DNA from: Triparma columacea
Lineage: Eukaryota > Sar > Bolidophyceae > Parmales > Triparmaceae
Assembly (NCBI GenBank): GCA_030267965.1
Contig: BRYA01000001.1
Coordinates: 6,698 to 62,762 of the forward strand
Reading direction: 5' to 3'
DNA: 56,065 bases
The notes under the pieces are model-generated. The model did no database searches. It was not told the DNA's origin and saw only the letters and a program-made list of their open reading frames with translations. Both the position numbers and the translations under genes were made by a program. Below, piece by piece: positions 1-11,100 of the stretch (position 1 is its first letter; each line of letters opens with the position of its first letter).

Positions 1-2551
1 TTCCTCTCCCTGCCACAAAACTCAAAGTACCAAGCTGCTGCCTCCTCTGCTGTACAGTCTGCATTTCCGTTAGCTCTCCCAAATGCAATGCTCCTCTCAC
101 CCTTCTTCTGCTGACTGTACTTGATCTCCATCTTCACTCCCTCGTAGGGTGACTCAAGAGGCCCCCATCTTCCTTCATCCTCCCCACCAAAGAGCTCCTC
201 CAACTCCCCAAACACCTTCTTCTGGTCCTCCTCCAACTCAACACCCTCCCTCATCCTCTCCACCAAAACCCCCCTGACCTCTGCATCAACCATCTTCCCG
301 TTCCTCCTGAACTTCTTCTGCAATCTGTTGGCCTCAATAAGCTGACTACTTGCAAGGTAGTCAATTGCTTTGTCCATTAGTGTCTTTTGAAGGCCTTTGA
401 AATGCAGATTGACTGTTTGAATGCGTGTCAACCTACAGACATTTGGGGCAATCTCATTGAAGAAGTAGACACCTGTAGTCTCTGCCAGCACAAATCCTTC
501 CTTACTAAGGTCCTTGAAGCCTCCTCCTGGGTACTCTGTCAGTGGCACAAAAGCTAACATGTATGAAGTCAGGCCATTCTCAAGTTTGACTTCCTTCCAC
601 ACAAACCAATTCTCAAATAGTCGATTGGTGGCGGCAGGGACCTTCACACCAAAATGTTGATGCAAGCTTCTAGTTCCATCAACATCCTTCCTGATTGCCC
701 TTGGCAAGTTCCCATCATTTTTGAAGTGCTCCTCAGATAGTGCAAATGTGTCAAGCAGAAATTCCTCTGCCAATACACCCTTTGTTGACTTGTCCACAGT
801 GACTCCAAAGGCTGCCCACACATTGTCCCCGTCTCTCCACAGGAACTTGTCAATGCCCTCCTTCAGTGTCCCCTTGACTCTCTTCCCTTTTGTGTGAAGC
901 TCCTTCTCTAGACTCCCAACCCTCTCCAACATTGCGTCCTCCTCTCTTGTCAGAGGCGGCGCCCTTGGCATGATCCCCTCTATGAAGTGTCGTTTCCTCC
1001 TCTCATCAATGACACCAGGCTGTCTGAACTTCTTCCCAACCTCCTCCATGATACCCTTTACTGCTGCATACGCAGCCTTGACGTCGCCCTTCTTGATCCT
1101 GCCACTGTTCCTACCTTCAACACTAGATCTCATAGATCTCACACTCTTAAAGCTTTTGACTGTGCGAACATCAACTTCTGGTTTCATCTCTGTTACCCTC
1201 TCCTCTGCCTTAAGAGTTCCCACCACGGTGACTGCAGTTTGTCCAAACTCAAAATCGGAGAAACTGAGCTTGCCCTTAATGACACCTCGCTTAACAGTCT
1301 TTGTCTTCATTTGATCTAGAATCTCGACAAGCTTTGCAGTTGCCTCATCAGAAAGTTTGTCCTCATCAAGGGGTGCCAACTCCATAATGTTCGTCGACTT
1401 GTCAGGAGAGACGACTTTAACGTCGAGGAGAAATTCGACAAACTTATTCCCGATGCCGTAGTGCTGCCAGTAGACGAGTCTGTGAATGCCTCCTTCTTTT
1501 TCGTCATACCCCTGGAGGGTCTTCCTTCGGAACTTGCCCTGCTCACAATCGGTGAGGAGAAAGTCAATGATCTTGTCCCGCTCGTCATGGAATACATCAG
1601 CAAGCTCTATAATCTTCGCATCGACGCCGGTGGAATTGTCGATGATGCCTTCAACTGCTCCTCTGTCCTCCAGAAGCTTGACAAGTTTGCCTTGTTCGTG
1701 TCCAAGAGCTGCATAATTGATATCTACGGGGCCATATATTGCGGAGGGTGTGTGATCGGGGCTAGAGAGGGACTGCAGGGGATATTTTTTCCTGATGGTG
1801 TTGTCAGGATATAAAGTCATGACTGCGAAGTGGACAACATTGTAGCAAAAGTGAGAAAAAGTTACAATGTTTCAACACGTCCTCCCGCGACTCTCCCGCT
1901 CTCCCCTAGAGTATAAAAGGTATTTTTCTTTTCCGAATCTCAACGCACAACTCACCTCGTCCAGCGTCCTCGTGACCATTTTCAGAGTCTGCGGTGATGG
2001 CGATTATGGCATTTGTTAGTCAACGCGTGCTCCTCGTTTCTGTGTAGCATATCAAGCGCCCCACACAGTCGACGGAGATGGAACCCATGCGGTCGCCGCA
2101 GAAGCGCCCCAAGCGGTCGCCGCAGACGGAACCCACGCGGTCGCCGGAGACGGATCCCATGCGGTCGCGGCATTCACGCGCTCGTGCGCCACGGCCGCCG
2201 CCCGTCAAGCTCGACGCCGACGGCCAGGCCCTCCGCGAATGGCTCCACCCGTTCCGCACGCAGGCGGTGAGAAAAAACTACCCACAAAGTTTCAACGCTT
2301 CCTCCCGCGGTTCTCCCGCTCTCCCCTAGAGTATTAAAGTGTATTTTTCTTTTCCGCCTCTCGACGCACAACTCACCTCCTTCGGCGTCCTCGTGACCAT
2401 TTTCAGAGTCTGGAGCATCAATCCTGCGGGTGTTGTGGGGAGGCTTCTCCCCCTCCATGCCTTTGAAAGAGGGATCTTCGCGATCGCTTCCCCCGCGTTG
2501 GTCCGTTGACGATCCAATTTCCTCGCTGAGTTCCATGACGCGGCGATCCAT
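1..2551 (-). CDS. START-like domain protein, 3' part beyond the window
   Basis: An uninterrupted reading frame runs on the minus strand from 1822 down to base 1, with no stop, giving at least 606 codons counted from the ATG at 1818-1820. A phase-1 splice also fits. An ATG exon at 2551-2377 encodes 58 residues beginning MDRRVMELSEEIG, followed by a GTGAGT donor. The acceptor CTTCGCAG lies before 1822, and the joined codon reads Val. Counted from the inner Met, residues 310-500 resemble a START-type lipid-binding domain, including KGTLKEGIDKFLWRDGDN and LAETTGVYFFNEIAPN. A second START domain opens near residue 558 with GVKMEIKYSQ, GRANGNAD and EEAAAWYFEFCGRER, and is cut by the window edge. 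The function is probably lipid or sterol binding at membranes. Residues 1-300 are unrecognised. I am sure of the frame and fairly sure of the family. Exon 1 is less sure because a second copy of its end lies in the intron. Confidence 0.7.
1851..1991. repeat. Direct repeat copy A, in first intron of the START gene
   Basis: About 140 bp here match 2267-2412 closely in the same orientation, offset 416 bp. Both hold gtgagaaaaa, the block ctctcccgctctcccctaga, and cgtgaccattttcagagtct. On the minus strand the repeat spans the last codons of the START gene's first exon (SENGHEDA) and its GTGAGT donor. Copy A is therefore a duplicated exon end plus intron start, and could act as a cryptic or alternative exon. 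Its own CCGCAG acceptor-like site lies next to it. The duplication is plainly visible. Its role is inference. Confidence 0.85.
2066..2169. repeat. 24-bp minisatellite, about four copies
   Basis: The core cggtcgccgcaga recurs at 2090, 2114, 2138 and 2162, a strict 24-bp period, with a degenerate copy before it at 2066. It lies between the two direct-repeat copies, inside the proposed first intron of the START gene. Both strands stay open through it, so it makes short repetitive open frames (an RSP-rich one on the plus strand) that I regard as by-products of the repeat. Confidence 0.8.
2267..2412. repeat. Direct repeat copy B, at first exon end of the START gene
   Basis: This is the partner of 1851-1991. 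On the minus strand it contains the 3' end of the proposed first exon (2551-2377) and the start of its intron, so it is probably the original copy. Identity stops abruptly at about 2412, after cagagtct. The two copies differ by scattered substitutions and small indels, so the duplication is not brand new. Confidence 0.85.
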
Positions 2552-3307
2552 GCTGCCTCTGCAGAATTCTCAAACCTAGAGGAAGGATGTTAAGCGGGGA
2601 GGGGGCAAGATGAGTTAGTTACTCACTTAAATATTGAATACCACCGGTCCTCCGAGGGGAATAAATCTAAGAGAGACGACGACGTCATCCAAAAACACAC
2701 GACGTGTTTCATGAACCCCCCCTCTTTGGCCTCTTGCCATCTCCATCTCGGGCCACTTTGCAAATCACATCACACCGCGCGTAAAAAGAGCTTCTGCGTC
2801 AAATAACTCTTGTACGTTCCCGTCTCCCTCCTCTGAACTCACTTTTTCGTTGCTTCGTCAGGTTACAGGTGAGAGATCAGATAGAGAACTTGCCTGCTGT
2901 TTTGTTCCCCCAAGGTCGTTAGGCTCTTCCTAAGCTTATTTGTGATTTTTTGAATTTAACTATGGAGTCGAATGAAAATAAATAAGGGGTTAATACACGT
3001 AGTATATGTTATGCCTCCGACTTGAATTTTACCGTAAGAAAAGGTTATTCTGATAATTTTTGTCGAGGTGAGATGGGTAAAAATTGGTTAAGCGAAGGGT
3101 TATGAGGGCGCGTATAACATAAAAATACCTACGGTAAGAGTGGTTTCAATATGAAATAGATTAGACGATGTAAAATTAATCCTTATGTGGAGACTCAACT
3201 TTTCTTCAATGCCTTCGCAATTTGACAAACAGCCTCGATCCGAACTCAGCGAGAGAGAGAGAGAGAGAGTCCATCTGTGTTGTGTCTCTCCCCCACGTCT
3301 TTAGCCC
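2552..3307. other. AT-richer divergent intergenic region
   Basis: This 756-bp stretch lies between the start of the minus-strand START gene and the start of the plus-strand receptor gene. It is noticeably more AT-rich than its surroundings and has no convincing open frame, tRNA or repeat. A short GA run (about 3250-3268) lies just before the receptor start. It presumably holds both promoters. I see no clear TATA box. Confidence 0.6.
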
Positions 3308-6160
3308 ATGGATAAGGACAACCGGACCGCAAGTGTTCAATGTCGCAAGCTGCCGCTGACTCCAAATAGAAGATCTTTTAATCAATTTTTCCTTCTCCTC
3401 CTCCTCCTCCTCATCGTACCCTTCCTTGAAGGAGCCTCCATTGAGCTCACCCCCGATTTCGTAGATAACCTATTGGACAAGCCTGTCTTCCCGCTCACTC
3501 AATTCAGCTCCTCGTGGAAAACATCTGGCTTTTGCGATACATCCTCTTCTGCTTCTCCTGAAGATGCTTCTATCGAAGTGATCAAGAGGTGAGGAAAACG
3601 CACCCCTCATAACTCGCTCTTCTCGCTCCTCCTATTACACAGTAACATATGATGGTATCTGTATCCCGAACCTAACATTTCACACCTGTCCCCTCACCCT
3701 CTCCTCCAGGCTGATGTTCAGGTGAGAATGACGAGAAGTTAAAGTGGTCTCCCTCCTTCTGCTCTTTTTGCTGTAACTTACTCGTTCACTCACAATCACT
3801 TCGCTCCTCGTCGTCAGCCAAATGCGAACATTCCCAGAACTGAGCCTCGTTTATGCTGGTTTTGAGGACGATGGATTTTACGGGTATACTCGCAACACGT
3901 CCACCGCTGCTCTCGAGTATACCGTCCGTGATCCTGCGGACGCGTCTAAAACCGTTTTCAATATCGAAATTGATAATATCACCTCTTTAGAACCAACCCC
4001 TCGTGTCGTGCAGTCCTCGTTTGCCCCTTACTCCCCTACCATTCGACCCTGGTACAAGCATTTCATTGAGAAGGCTACTGCTAACCAAACGCTAGACAAG
4101 GAACTTCCCCCGTATTGGTCGCCTATATACGTCTTCGCGGAGAAGGGCATGCCCCTCGGCATGACACTATCAAATCCTATTTACAAGGATGGTGACCCCA
4201 CTGCTCCAATCGTTGGCGTCTTGGGTGTTGATTTCAGGCTCGTTCGTCTCTCGAACCACATGAAGGAGATCTTTGGAAGTAGAATTGTTACCTACGAAGA
4301 TCGCAAGCAGAGTGCGTCGGTTGCGTTCATTGTTGAAGAGGCGAGTCACGATATCGTCGCTGCTTCGCACTTCAGCTCATCTACCTTCTACGATGGAGAA
4401 CGCAGAGTCACTGGCTCTACTTCTTTAGATCCCATAATCAGTTCAATCACGAAGTTCCTCACATCTCACGAAAACCCAAAGACTAGGGACACGTTCATTT
4501 CCCACCCCTACAACATTTCCAGTAGTAGTGAGGAATATTCCATGGCGGTGCGCAAATCTTTCTCCATCAGCAATCATTTCATTGAGGAAATTAACGAGTT
4601 CAAGGACATTTCAGTAATGTTTTGGGAGCCAAAGATTGGCGACAATAAGGTGAGGTAACGCGATGAGCGAAGCGAGGCGATGGCCAAATATGTTGGCAAT
4701 AAGATGCGTCTTGCTACATGATAGCCCTACTCCGCAAAACCCTACTCCGCACTCAAGCCCTTTCCACGGCTCGCTTCGCTCCCCTGCAGCCAAAATGGAT
4801 AGTGATCGTAACGTCTGACACGCAGAATAAGCCATCGTTCATCTCCATGGAGCACGGCGCAGCTTCGAAGAGAGATTACGAATTCATTCTTACGGTGATT
4901 TACACGACCATGATTCTGTCGTTGATTTTTCTCATCTTCACCATCGTCTGCCGCAATACTAACGTCATTAAGCTTTCCCAACCGACTTTTCTTGCGCTTC
5001 TTCCAGTTGGTGGCATTGCAATGGCTTTATCGCTTTACACGTTCCTCGGTATGCCCAACGAAACTCAATGTGTCCTGAGATTTGGTTTACTGAACGTTTG
5101 CTTCACCTTCACCTTTTCCTGCTTCCTATGGAAGGTCCACCGTGCTTGGAAAGTTGCCAAAGCTGTTCGGTACATGAAGAAGATCAAATTCACCAATGCA
5201 GATGTCTATATTTACATCTTTTCGGTGACAGGAGTTGATGTCGTCTTTACTTTGCTCTCTGCTGCCGTGTGGCCTAACAGACCGGAATACGCGTTTGTAC
5301 CCTCTGAGTTTGGAAGCACGCACCACTTGCTGACGGAGAATTATAATTGCTATTCAGATTCCAACATCCTTACGACGTTCGGTGACCCCTTCATGTTCCT
5401 TTCATGCCTGCTCAAAGTCTTTCTCATTGGTTTCGGCTGCTTGCTCTGCTATCGAACGAAGTCCTTCTCTGGGAATTATGCGGAGTCCACTGCCCTCCTT
5501 TTTACCATCTACACTATCGCGATCTCTGCCTTGGTATTGTTGTTCTCTGGCTTTGTGGAAAAGCGAATGCAGCTCAAGATATATTCCGGCGCGGTTGTTT
5601 TCAATACCTGTTTCCCTCTCATGTTTATGTTTCTTCCTCGAATAATTCGACTGGGCGTCCACGGGGATATCACTCACGCTGAGCTGATGGAAAGGACGCA
5701 AAAAATGAGACTCAAGGCGGGAGCTGCAAAGAAGTTTGCAAGCGGGGCAAGCTCGACATTGGAATTGAAGCGAACAAGCCAGTTCCAGAAGTTTTCCGAT
5801 AAGCGGCCATCTGTCTCTCCGGCTAGACCATCGGCGTCGCAGAGGGCAAGCGGATACGGCGGGGCTATTTCCCAGGCTTTCAATTCGAAGGGCAAGAGTT
5901 CCACCCCTACTGGTCCTAAGCGGGCGAGCGTCGCCAGGAGACGCGGTTCAAGTGTTTTCTCCATGAACAACGTGGCAATGAGCTCGGATCCAGATGAAAT
6001 GCTCGAGTCGATACTCAAAAATAGAAAAGGCGGTGTGGAGGATGGGGGGGGTGAAAAGGGGAATGACGAAGTTCATAACAAGGTCCAATTCTCGGCAAGG
6101 GCGGCGGCGGCGGCGACGGCGGAAAAAAATATTGAGCTCGAGGCCGACACACAAATTTGA
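3308..6160 (+). CDS. Cache-domain class C GPCR-like receptor
   Basis: Four exons join in frame to 831 residues: 3308-3588, 3710-3721, 3818-4649 and 4790-6160. The second exon is only 12 nt (GCTGATGTTCAG) between a CTCCAG acceptor and a GTGAGA donor, and its phases fit exactly. A signal anchor (FFLLLLLLLIVPF) starts the protein. Residues 80-370 form a Cache-type extracellular sensor, shown by TIRPWYKHF, YWSPIY and PIVGVLGVDF. Exon 4 holds seven hydrophobic segments in the pattern of the metabotropic glutamate/GABA-B (7tm_3) family, with the third-helix stretch FSCFLWKVHRAWKVAKA. A long basic, Ser-rich cytoplasmic tail follows. The likely role is a plasma-membrane receptor for a small molecule, possibly an amino acid, signalling through G proteins. 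The ligand is unknown. Both domains are seen directly. Their use as a GPCR is inferred from family knowledge. Confidence 0.85.
4665..4781. repeat. Perfect 12-bp inverted repeat spanning an intron
   Basis: GAGCGAAGCGAG at 4665-4676 and its exact reverse complement CTCGCTTCGCTC at 4770-4781 lie 15 nt inside the donor and 8 nt before the acceptor of the receptor's third intron (4650-4789). In RNA they would form a stem drawing the two splice sites together. Variants of both halves recur in other introns of the window; see the separate finding. Confidence 0.8.
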
Positions 6161-6212
6161 CGCTGACAACACTAAGAATTCTCTTTGCAAAAGAAATATG
6201 GCTTTCACAATT

Positions 6213-8023
6213 TTACCGCAACTGATACAAGTGTGACACAACAAATGCAGCCGCCATTGCCATGAATGCCGTTGCAGAAATGTCCGCAAGGAGCGAAAAG
6301 TCGGAAAACAGCACGATCATTTTCTCTGCGGCTGCCATTAGAAGGGTGACTCCTCCGTTGGCCTTCTCAAAGAGCAGGATGCTGCCTCCAGAGGTAGAGG
6401 CGCAGACAAGTCCAGATTTAGTGAAGGCTATGTTGTCCATGCACGTCGTCGTCGTCGTTGGGCGGACACTCGGCTGTGAAGGAGAGAGAGGAAATTAGTT
6501 TTTTAAGGTCCATTGGGTTCGTATACTGCAAACCCATTCCTCAACTCGCTCCGCTCGCCGCTCGCTGCGCCCGCCGCTCGCTTCTCCTTACCTCGTCCAC
6601 TGCCCACTCGCAGACCTCAAACGTGCTTGTTCCTGAGTTCAAGTTAACGAGCTTGACCTTCTTACTCGTCGCTATTGCAATGCTTCCAAACGCGACGCTC
6701 CCGGACCTGGGGTGGTACGCCATGTCGATGAGGGGGGCCTCATCCGACGTGATGAACTTTCCGGCAAACCTGGAACGTTTTGCAGAGAGGGGGGTTAGTA
6801 GTGAGTTGGAATGGATCCAAAACGAATTATTCAGTAAGTTCCACACCCGTGAATTTGCTACCCACGTGGACTCACCGCTGCACCTTGCGCTCCTTGTCCA
6901 AATTAACTATATAGCCCTCCTTGAAACCGACCAATAAACTTCCGTTTGGCATCCATATTGTCTTGACAATTTCCCCCCACTCTGGCTTGAAAACCAGTTC
7001 TGTCTGGACCTTTTTTTGGCAGTCCTTCGACAGCTCCACCACTGACAGCTCGGCCTTTTTCTTGTTGGGTACTATTACGAGGGTCCTGTTGTCCTCTGGA
7101 GAGAAGCTGACTTCCCTTATCCCCGCCCGCACTGATATCGTTCCCGTCTCCTTACCCCCCCTGTCGGCCAGGACTATTGTGCCGTCGTGCGTCCAGTACC
7201 CTAGACATCCGTCCTCGTCGAGCCCCCAGCCCCCCCCCACGATTGTCTTGCTCTAAGGGTTTTGCGCAGCAGGCAGGGTTAGAAAAATTGAGTTCAGGGT
7301 TAAGGACATTCCAACGGTGAGTTTTTCACGGAGGTTGCCGTCGCTGTCGGTGCTTTCTCTCTCCCCCCCCCTTCCCCCACACACACCCCCAAACAAACTC
7401 CTCACCTTTCCCCCCTTCCCCCCTCCCCCCCCCGTAGTTGCCACCCTCATCCCCGTCTTCACATCGTATATAACGCAGGTCCCCCTCCCCGTCCCCACCG
7501 CCAGTCTTAGTTCCCCCCCCCCCTTCGTGTCTGCGAACGCCAGGAAGGTAAGGTTCTTGTCCTGAGCCTCTAGGCTCTTGCTCTCTCTGGTGGAGAGGTT
7601 CCAGAGGACAACCTTGCTGGAGTTCTGCTGGGTCGCGGCGAGCCATCCCCCGTCGGGTGACCACCGAAGGGATGTAACGTTCGTGGGTGAGGGAGGTATT
7701 ATCTGGTCAACGACAAGGGTCGGGGCCGGGCCTTCTCCAACCTCTGGGATTCGGGGGGAGACCTCGGAACCCGGGGCGGGGTCCAGCTCGGAGGAGCTGA
7801 TCTGTATGACGCGGGACTCCCCGCACGAAGCGACCAGGGGGAGGAAGGGGTGAACTTGAAACACTGCCCGGCCTTGGCCCAGGGTGATGTTGGACAGCAC
7901 GCTGACAGGCTTGAGGAACGGCCTGTTCTTGTTGTCTTTGAATTGCGGGTTGGGAGGGAGGGGATTAGGAGGGAGAGGGGCGGCAGCACCGCGGTTGCGC
8001 TGCGAGACAGCCCCCCTTGCCAT
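6213..8023 (-). CDS. WD40 beta-propeller protein with hydrophobic C-terminus
   Basis: Four exons join to 477 residues: 8023-7406, 7252-6876, 6769-6592 and 6473-6213. All phases agree, with donors GTGAGG, GTGAGT and GTAAGG. The protein contains repeated WD40-like strands: NVTSLRWSPDGGWLAAT, VVLWNLSTRES, LRLAVGTGRGTCVIYDV, GYWTHDGTIVLAD, DMAYHPRSGSVAFGS. The order of features (LAVGT...VIYD, then a short repeat with GGG and a D-G-T-I-V block) loosely recalls the first propeller of WDR19/IFT144. However, the protein ends after one propeller, with a mostly hydrophobic tail (residues about 430-470) that may anchor it in a membrane, as in SEC12/PREB. I cannot decide between these options. It probably acts as a scaffold. 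The translation start is the first in-frame ATG; no in-frame ATG precedes it. Confidence 0.75.
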
Positions 8024-8106
8024 GTTTTGGAGAAATTTGTTTTTGTCCTCCCCCAATAATATTAAAACCTTCGATGTTTGTATAAGACATTTTATATTTC
8101 AATACC

Positions 8107-11100
8107 TCAGTCGATGCTCATATGTAGTAGCATTTCCCCTTCCTCAAAAATCGGTTCCATATCCTCTCCCTCCATAATAAGCATCCCACCATTACCTTCC
8201 CCCCTTCCTTCCCCCCCTTCCTTTCTCATCCATGCATGTTCCTTAACTCTATCAAGTCCAATCCTTTCCTCCGGGTCCGGGTTAAGCATCAAACAAATCA
8301 ACTCCTTAGCCTCCTCCCCAACCTCCATATTATCCCCCTCAAAAAGCCAATCCGGGCAGCACCCCTTCTCCCCCCCCCTCTCCATCGGTCTAACCTCACC
8401 ATACCATTCCTTAAACCTCTGCCATCTCGTGCACCTCCCCAAGTCCCTCCCGAACGGCAACGCCCCCGCCAGCATGGCGTACAGTATAACCCCAGCGCTC
8501 CACACATCAGCAGATCTACCGTCGTAACCTGAGTATGAACCTAGGGCAACCTCGGGGGCTACGTAGTGGGGACTACCGACGCAGGACGTTAGACGTTTTA
8601 GGGGTAAGGGTAGAGGGGGAGGAGGTGGTTGTGGGGAGGATGTGGGGGGAGGGGATAATGTTGATGATGTGGTTGGGAGGGTGGTTGTTAATGGGAAGGT
8701 TGTAGGTAGGGATACGGCTGGTGGGAAGAGGGGTGGGGTAGATGGGGGGGGTACGAAGTGGGATACCCGGGAACCGGGTAGGGAGGGTTGTTGGGGGAAC
8801 ATGAAGCCAGCAGCGACACCGGGGGAGGGGTGGGGGACGGGGGGGGGGGAGAGGTTGGAGGTGGTTGACATTGGGGCCTCTGGGTTTATAGGCATTGACG
8901 TGGTGGATAGGTGGGGGGGGGGGGAGTAGTGGGGGTCGTTGTTGGAGACGTTGTTGCTGAAGTTTGGGAAGTTAGGGAAGTTGTGGAAGTAGGTGCTGCC
9001 CTCCCCGAGGTGACCGTGGGGGAAGAGAGGACTGAGGCCAGTTAGGGGGCTAGGGGAAGGGCTGATTTGGGGAGGCGACAATGGGTGTATTTTGTTAGTA
9101 CTTAATCGTTGCCAAAAATTGTTTTCCGATCCCTCCTCCTTTCCCCTTACCTTCTTCCAAAGTTAGCGAATTGGTTGTTCCCCATAGTTCCAGTTCTATA
9201 CGTCCCATTGTTCCCCGCGTTCCCAGACTTGTCGCTATGTCCTTGTATATCTCTCCCTCTCCTTCTTTCCCTTTCGTTCTGTTTCTCCCCCTGGCTCATA
9301 GCTTCCCCCCTGTTCATTGCTGTAATCTGTGCTCCTGTTGATTCCAGCCCGTTGTTAATATCGATATTGCTGCTCCGTCCTGTGCGGGGTGGTCCCATCT
9401 GGTACGTTGGTGCTGAACCTGAGGTGTAGCTGAATTCGCTTAGTACGTACTGCCCGCTGTCGGGGCTCCTTCCTTGGTACTCCTCCTGCCCCGTGTAGCC
9501 TTGACCTAAGAGGTCGAGACGTGGGGGGGTTGAGGTGGGGGTCTGCTGACCGCCGCCCTGGTGGGGGGGGACGATGGGGGAGTTGGAGTTCGAGTTAAAG
9601 GAACCAAACGGGGTAGAGGGGGTTGCGTTGGCGCTGGTGGTGGTGGAGGGGGGGAGGGGGGAAGGGGGGAAGGGGGGTGGGGGGTTGTCAGGAATTTAAT
9701 GGCATATATGTGTGTGTGTGTCCGTATGTCTGTGTCTTATGTATGTATCTTCTACATATAAAATTCTCTCACCTATTCCTTCTCCTATTATACTCCCCTC
9801 CCCCTTCCTCCCCTCCCGTAATTTCCGTCCACATGGCCGCGCTCAAACCAAAGTCCGCAATTTTAAGTACCCCTTCCTCCTCCTCCCCGTATTCCAGCAG
9901 TAGGTTCTCTGGTTTTAAATCCCTATGACAGACACCGTTCCCATGACAGGAGCTTAAACCTTCGATAAGCTCAGTGAAGTATCTCCTCATGTTCCTTTCA
10001 TACATCGCTCCGCTCAAGTGTATACTATCCTCTTTAATCTTATCAAAAAGTTCCCCCCCATCCGCTCTCTCCAGCACCAGAAACAGCGTGCTCTTACTGT
10101 CCTGCGCCAGCTCCATAACCCCGTAAAGCCTCAGCACGTTCCTATGTCCCCCTCCCGCCCTCCCCAGTCTGAGCATGTTCCTCATTTCCCTGCTCACCAC
10201 CCGTCTCTGCCTTAGGTAGCGTAGGTATTTAGGCGGGACTCTAGGTATGGATATGTAGCTGTTCAACGCCTCGCAGTAGTGGGCTTTTCTAGAGGCGAAT
10301 ATGTTCGCTGTTAAACCTGAAACCGTACCGGGGGAAGCGACGGTGCCACCCGAGAGTGTCGCACCGTTACCGCTAAAGGCAGTTGATAATGTCGATGTAG
10401 ATTCTTGGCTGTTGTCTTCAAGCGCGTCCATCATATTCTCAAACTCCTCTTCGCTCCCCCCAAACGGTGCTCTCCCCCATATTTCTAAGCATCTTGTTAA
10501 CGGTAGCTCCCTCAACTGGTCCCCCTTCATAGGGTCGGAGAAAGCTGCTAGGAGAGGGAGCTGGAGAGGGGAGGTTGGGGAGGATGTTTGGGAGGGGGAG
10601 GAGGGGGTGGAGAGGAGATTCTTTACTCCCTTTGAGTTTGGGTTTACAAGCCACCATACGTTAGAGGGTGTTAGGGTGTAGGAGGAAGAGGTGGAGGAGG
10701 TGGTTGAGGTGGGAGGGTGGGGGGGAGAGGGGCAGGGTGAACTGGTGGAGGATGGGGCGGAGGAAATTGAGGGTGAGGATGATGGGAAACCACCAGGGCC
10801 TGACCCAACTGGGGCGGAGGTTGAGGTGGAGGTGGTGGTGGAGGTGGAGGGTGACATGACAATTGGTGAACCCTTTTTAACAACAATTGCAGCTCTAATG
10901 ATTGATGGTGGTAGAAGGCGGTATCCAACAGGGTTGAGTATTTTGATTGCTACATCTTTTGGTGTAGTTGTTGATGGTGATGGTGATGATGATGGTGATG
11001 ATGATGATGTTGTTGACGATGGTGATAGTGATGTAGCTGAGTATACAACTCCTGATACTCCTCCTCCAAGGTATGGTCCAAGTTTGTATACTTTTTGTCC

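Noticed and set aside
1912..1919. TATAAAAG on the plus strand as a TATA box
   Set aside because: It sits inside the duplicated segment, in an intron of a minus-strand gene. The second copy has tattaaag, and no credible plus-strand gene follows.
2078..2329. Plus-strand open frame with RSPQK/RSPQT repeats and LDADGQALREWLHPFRTQA, ahead of a gtgaga sequence
   Set aside because: It lies in the proposed intron of the minus-strand START gene, is largely the 24-bp minisatellite, and I find no matching downstream exon. A real small gene is not excluded.
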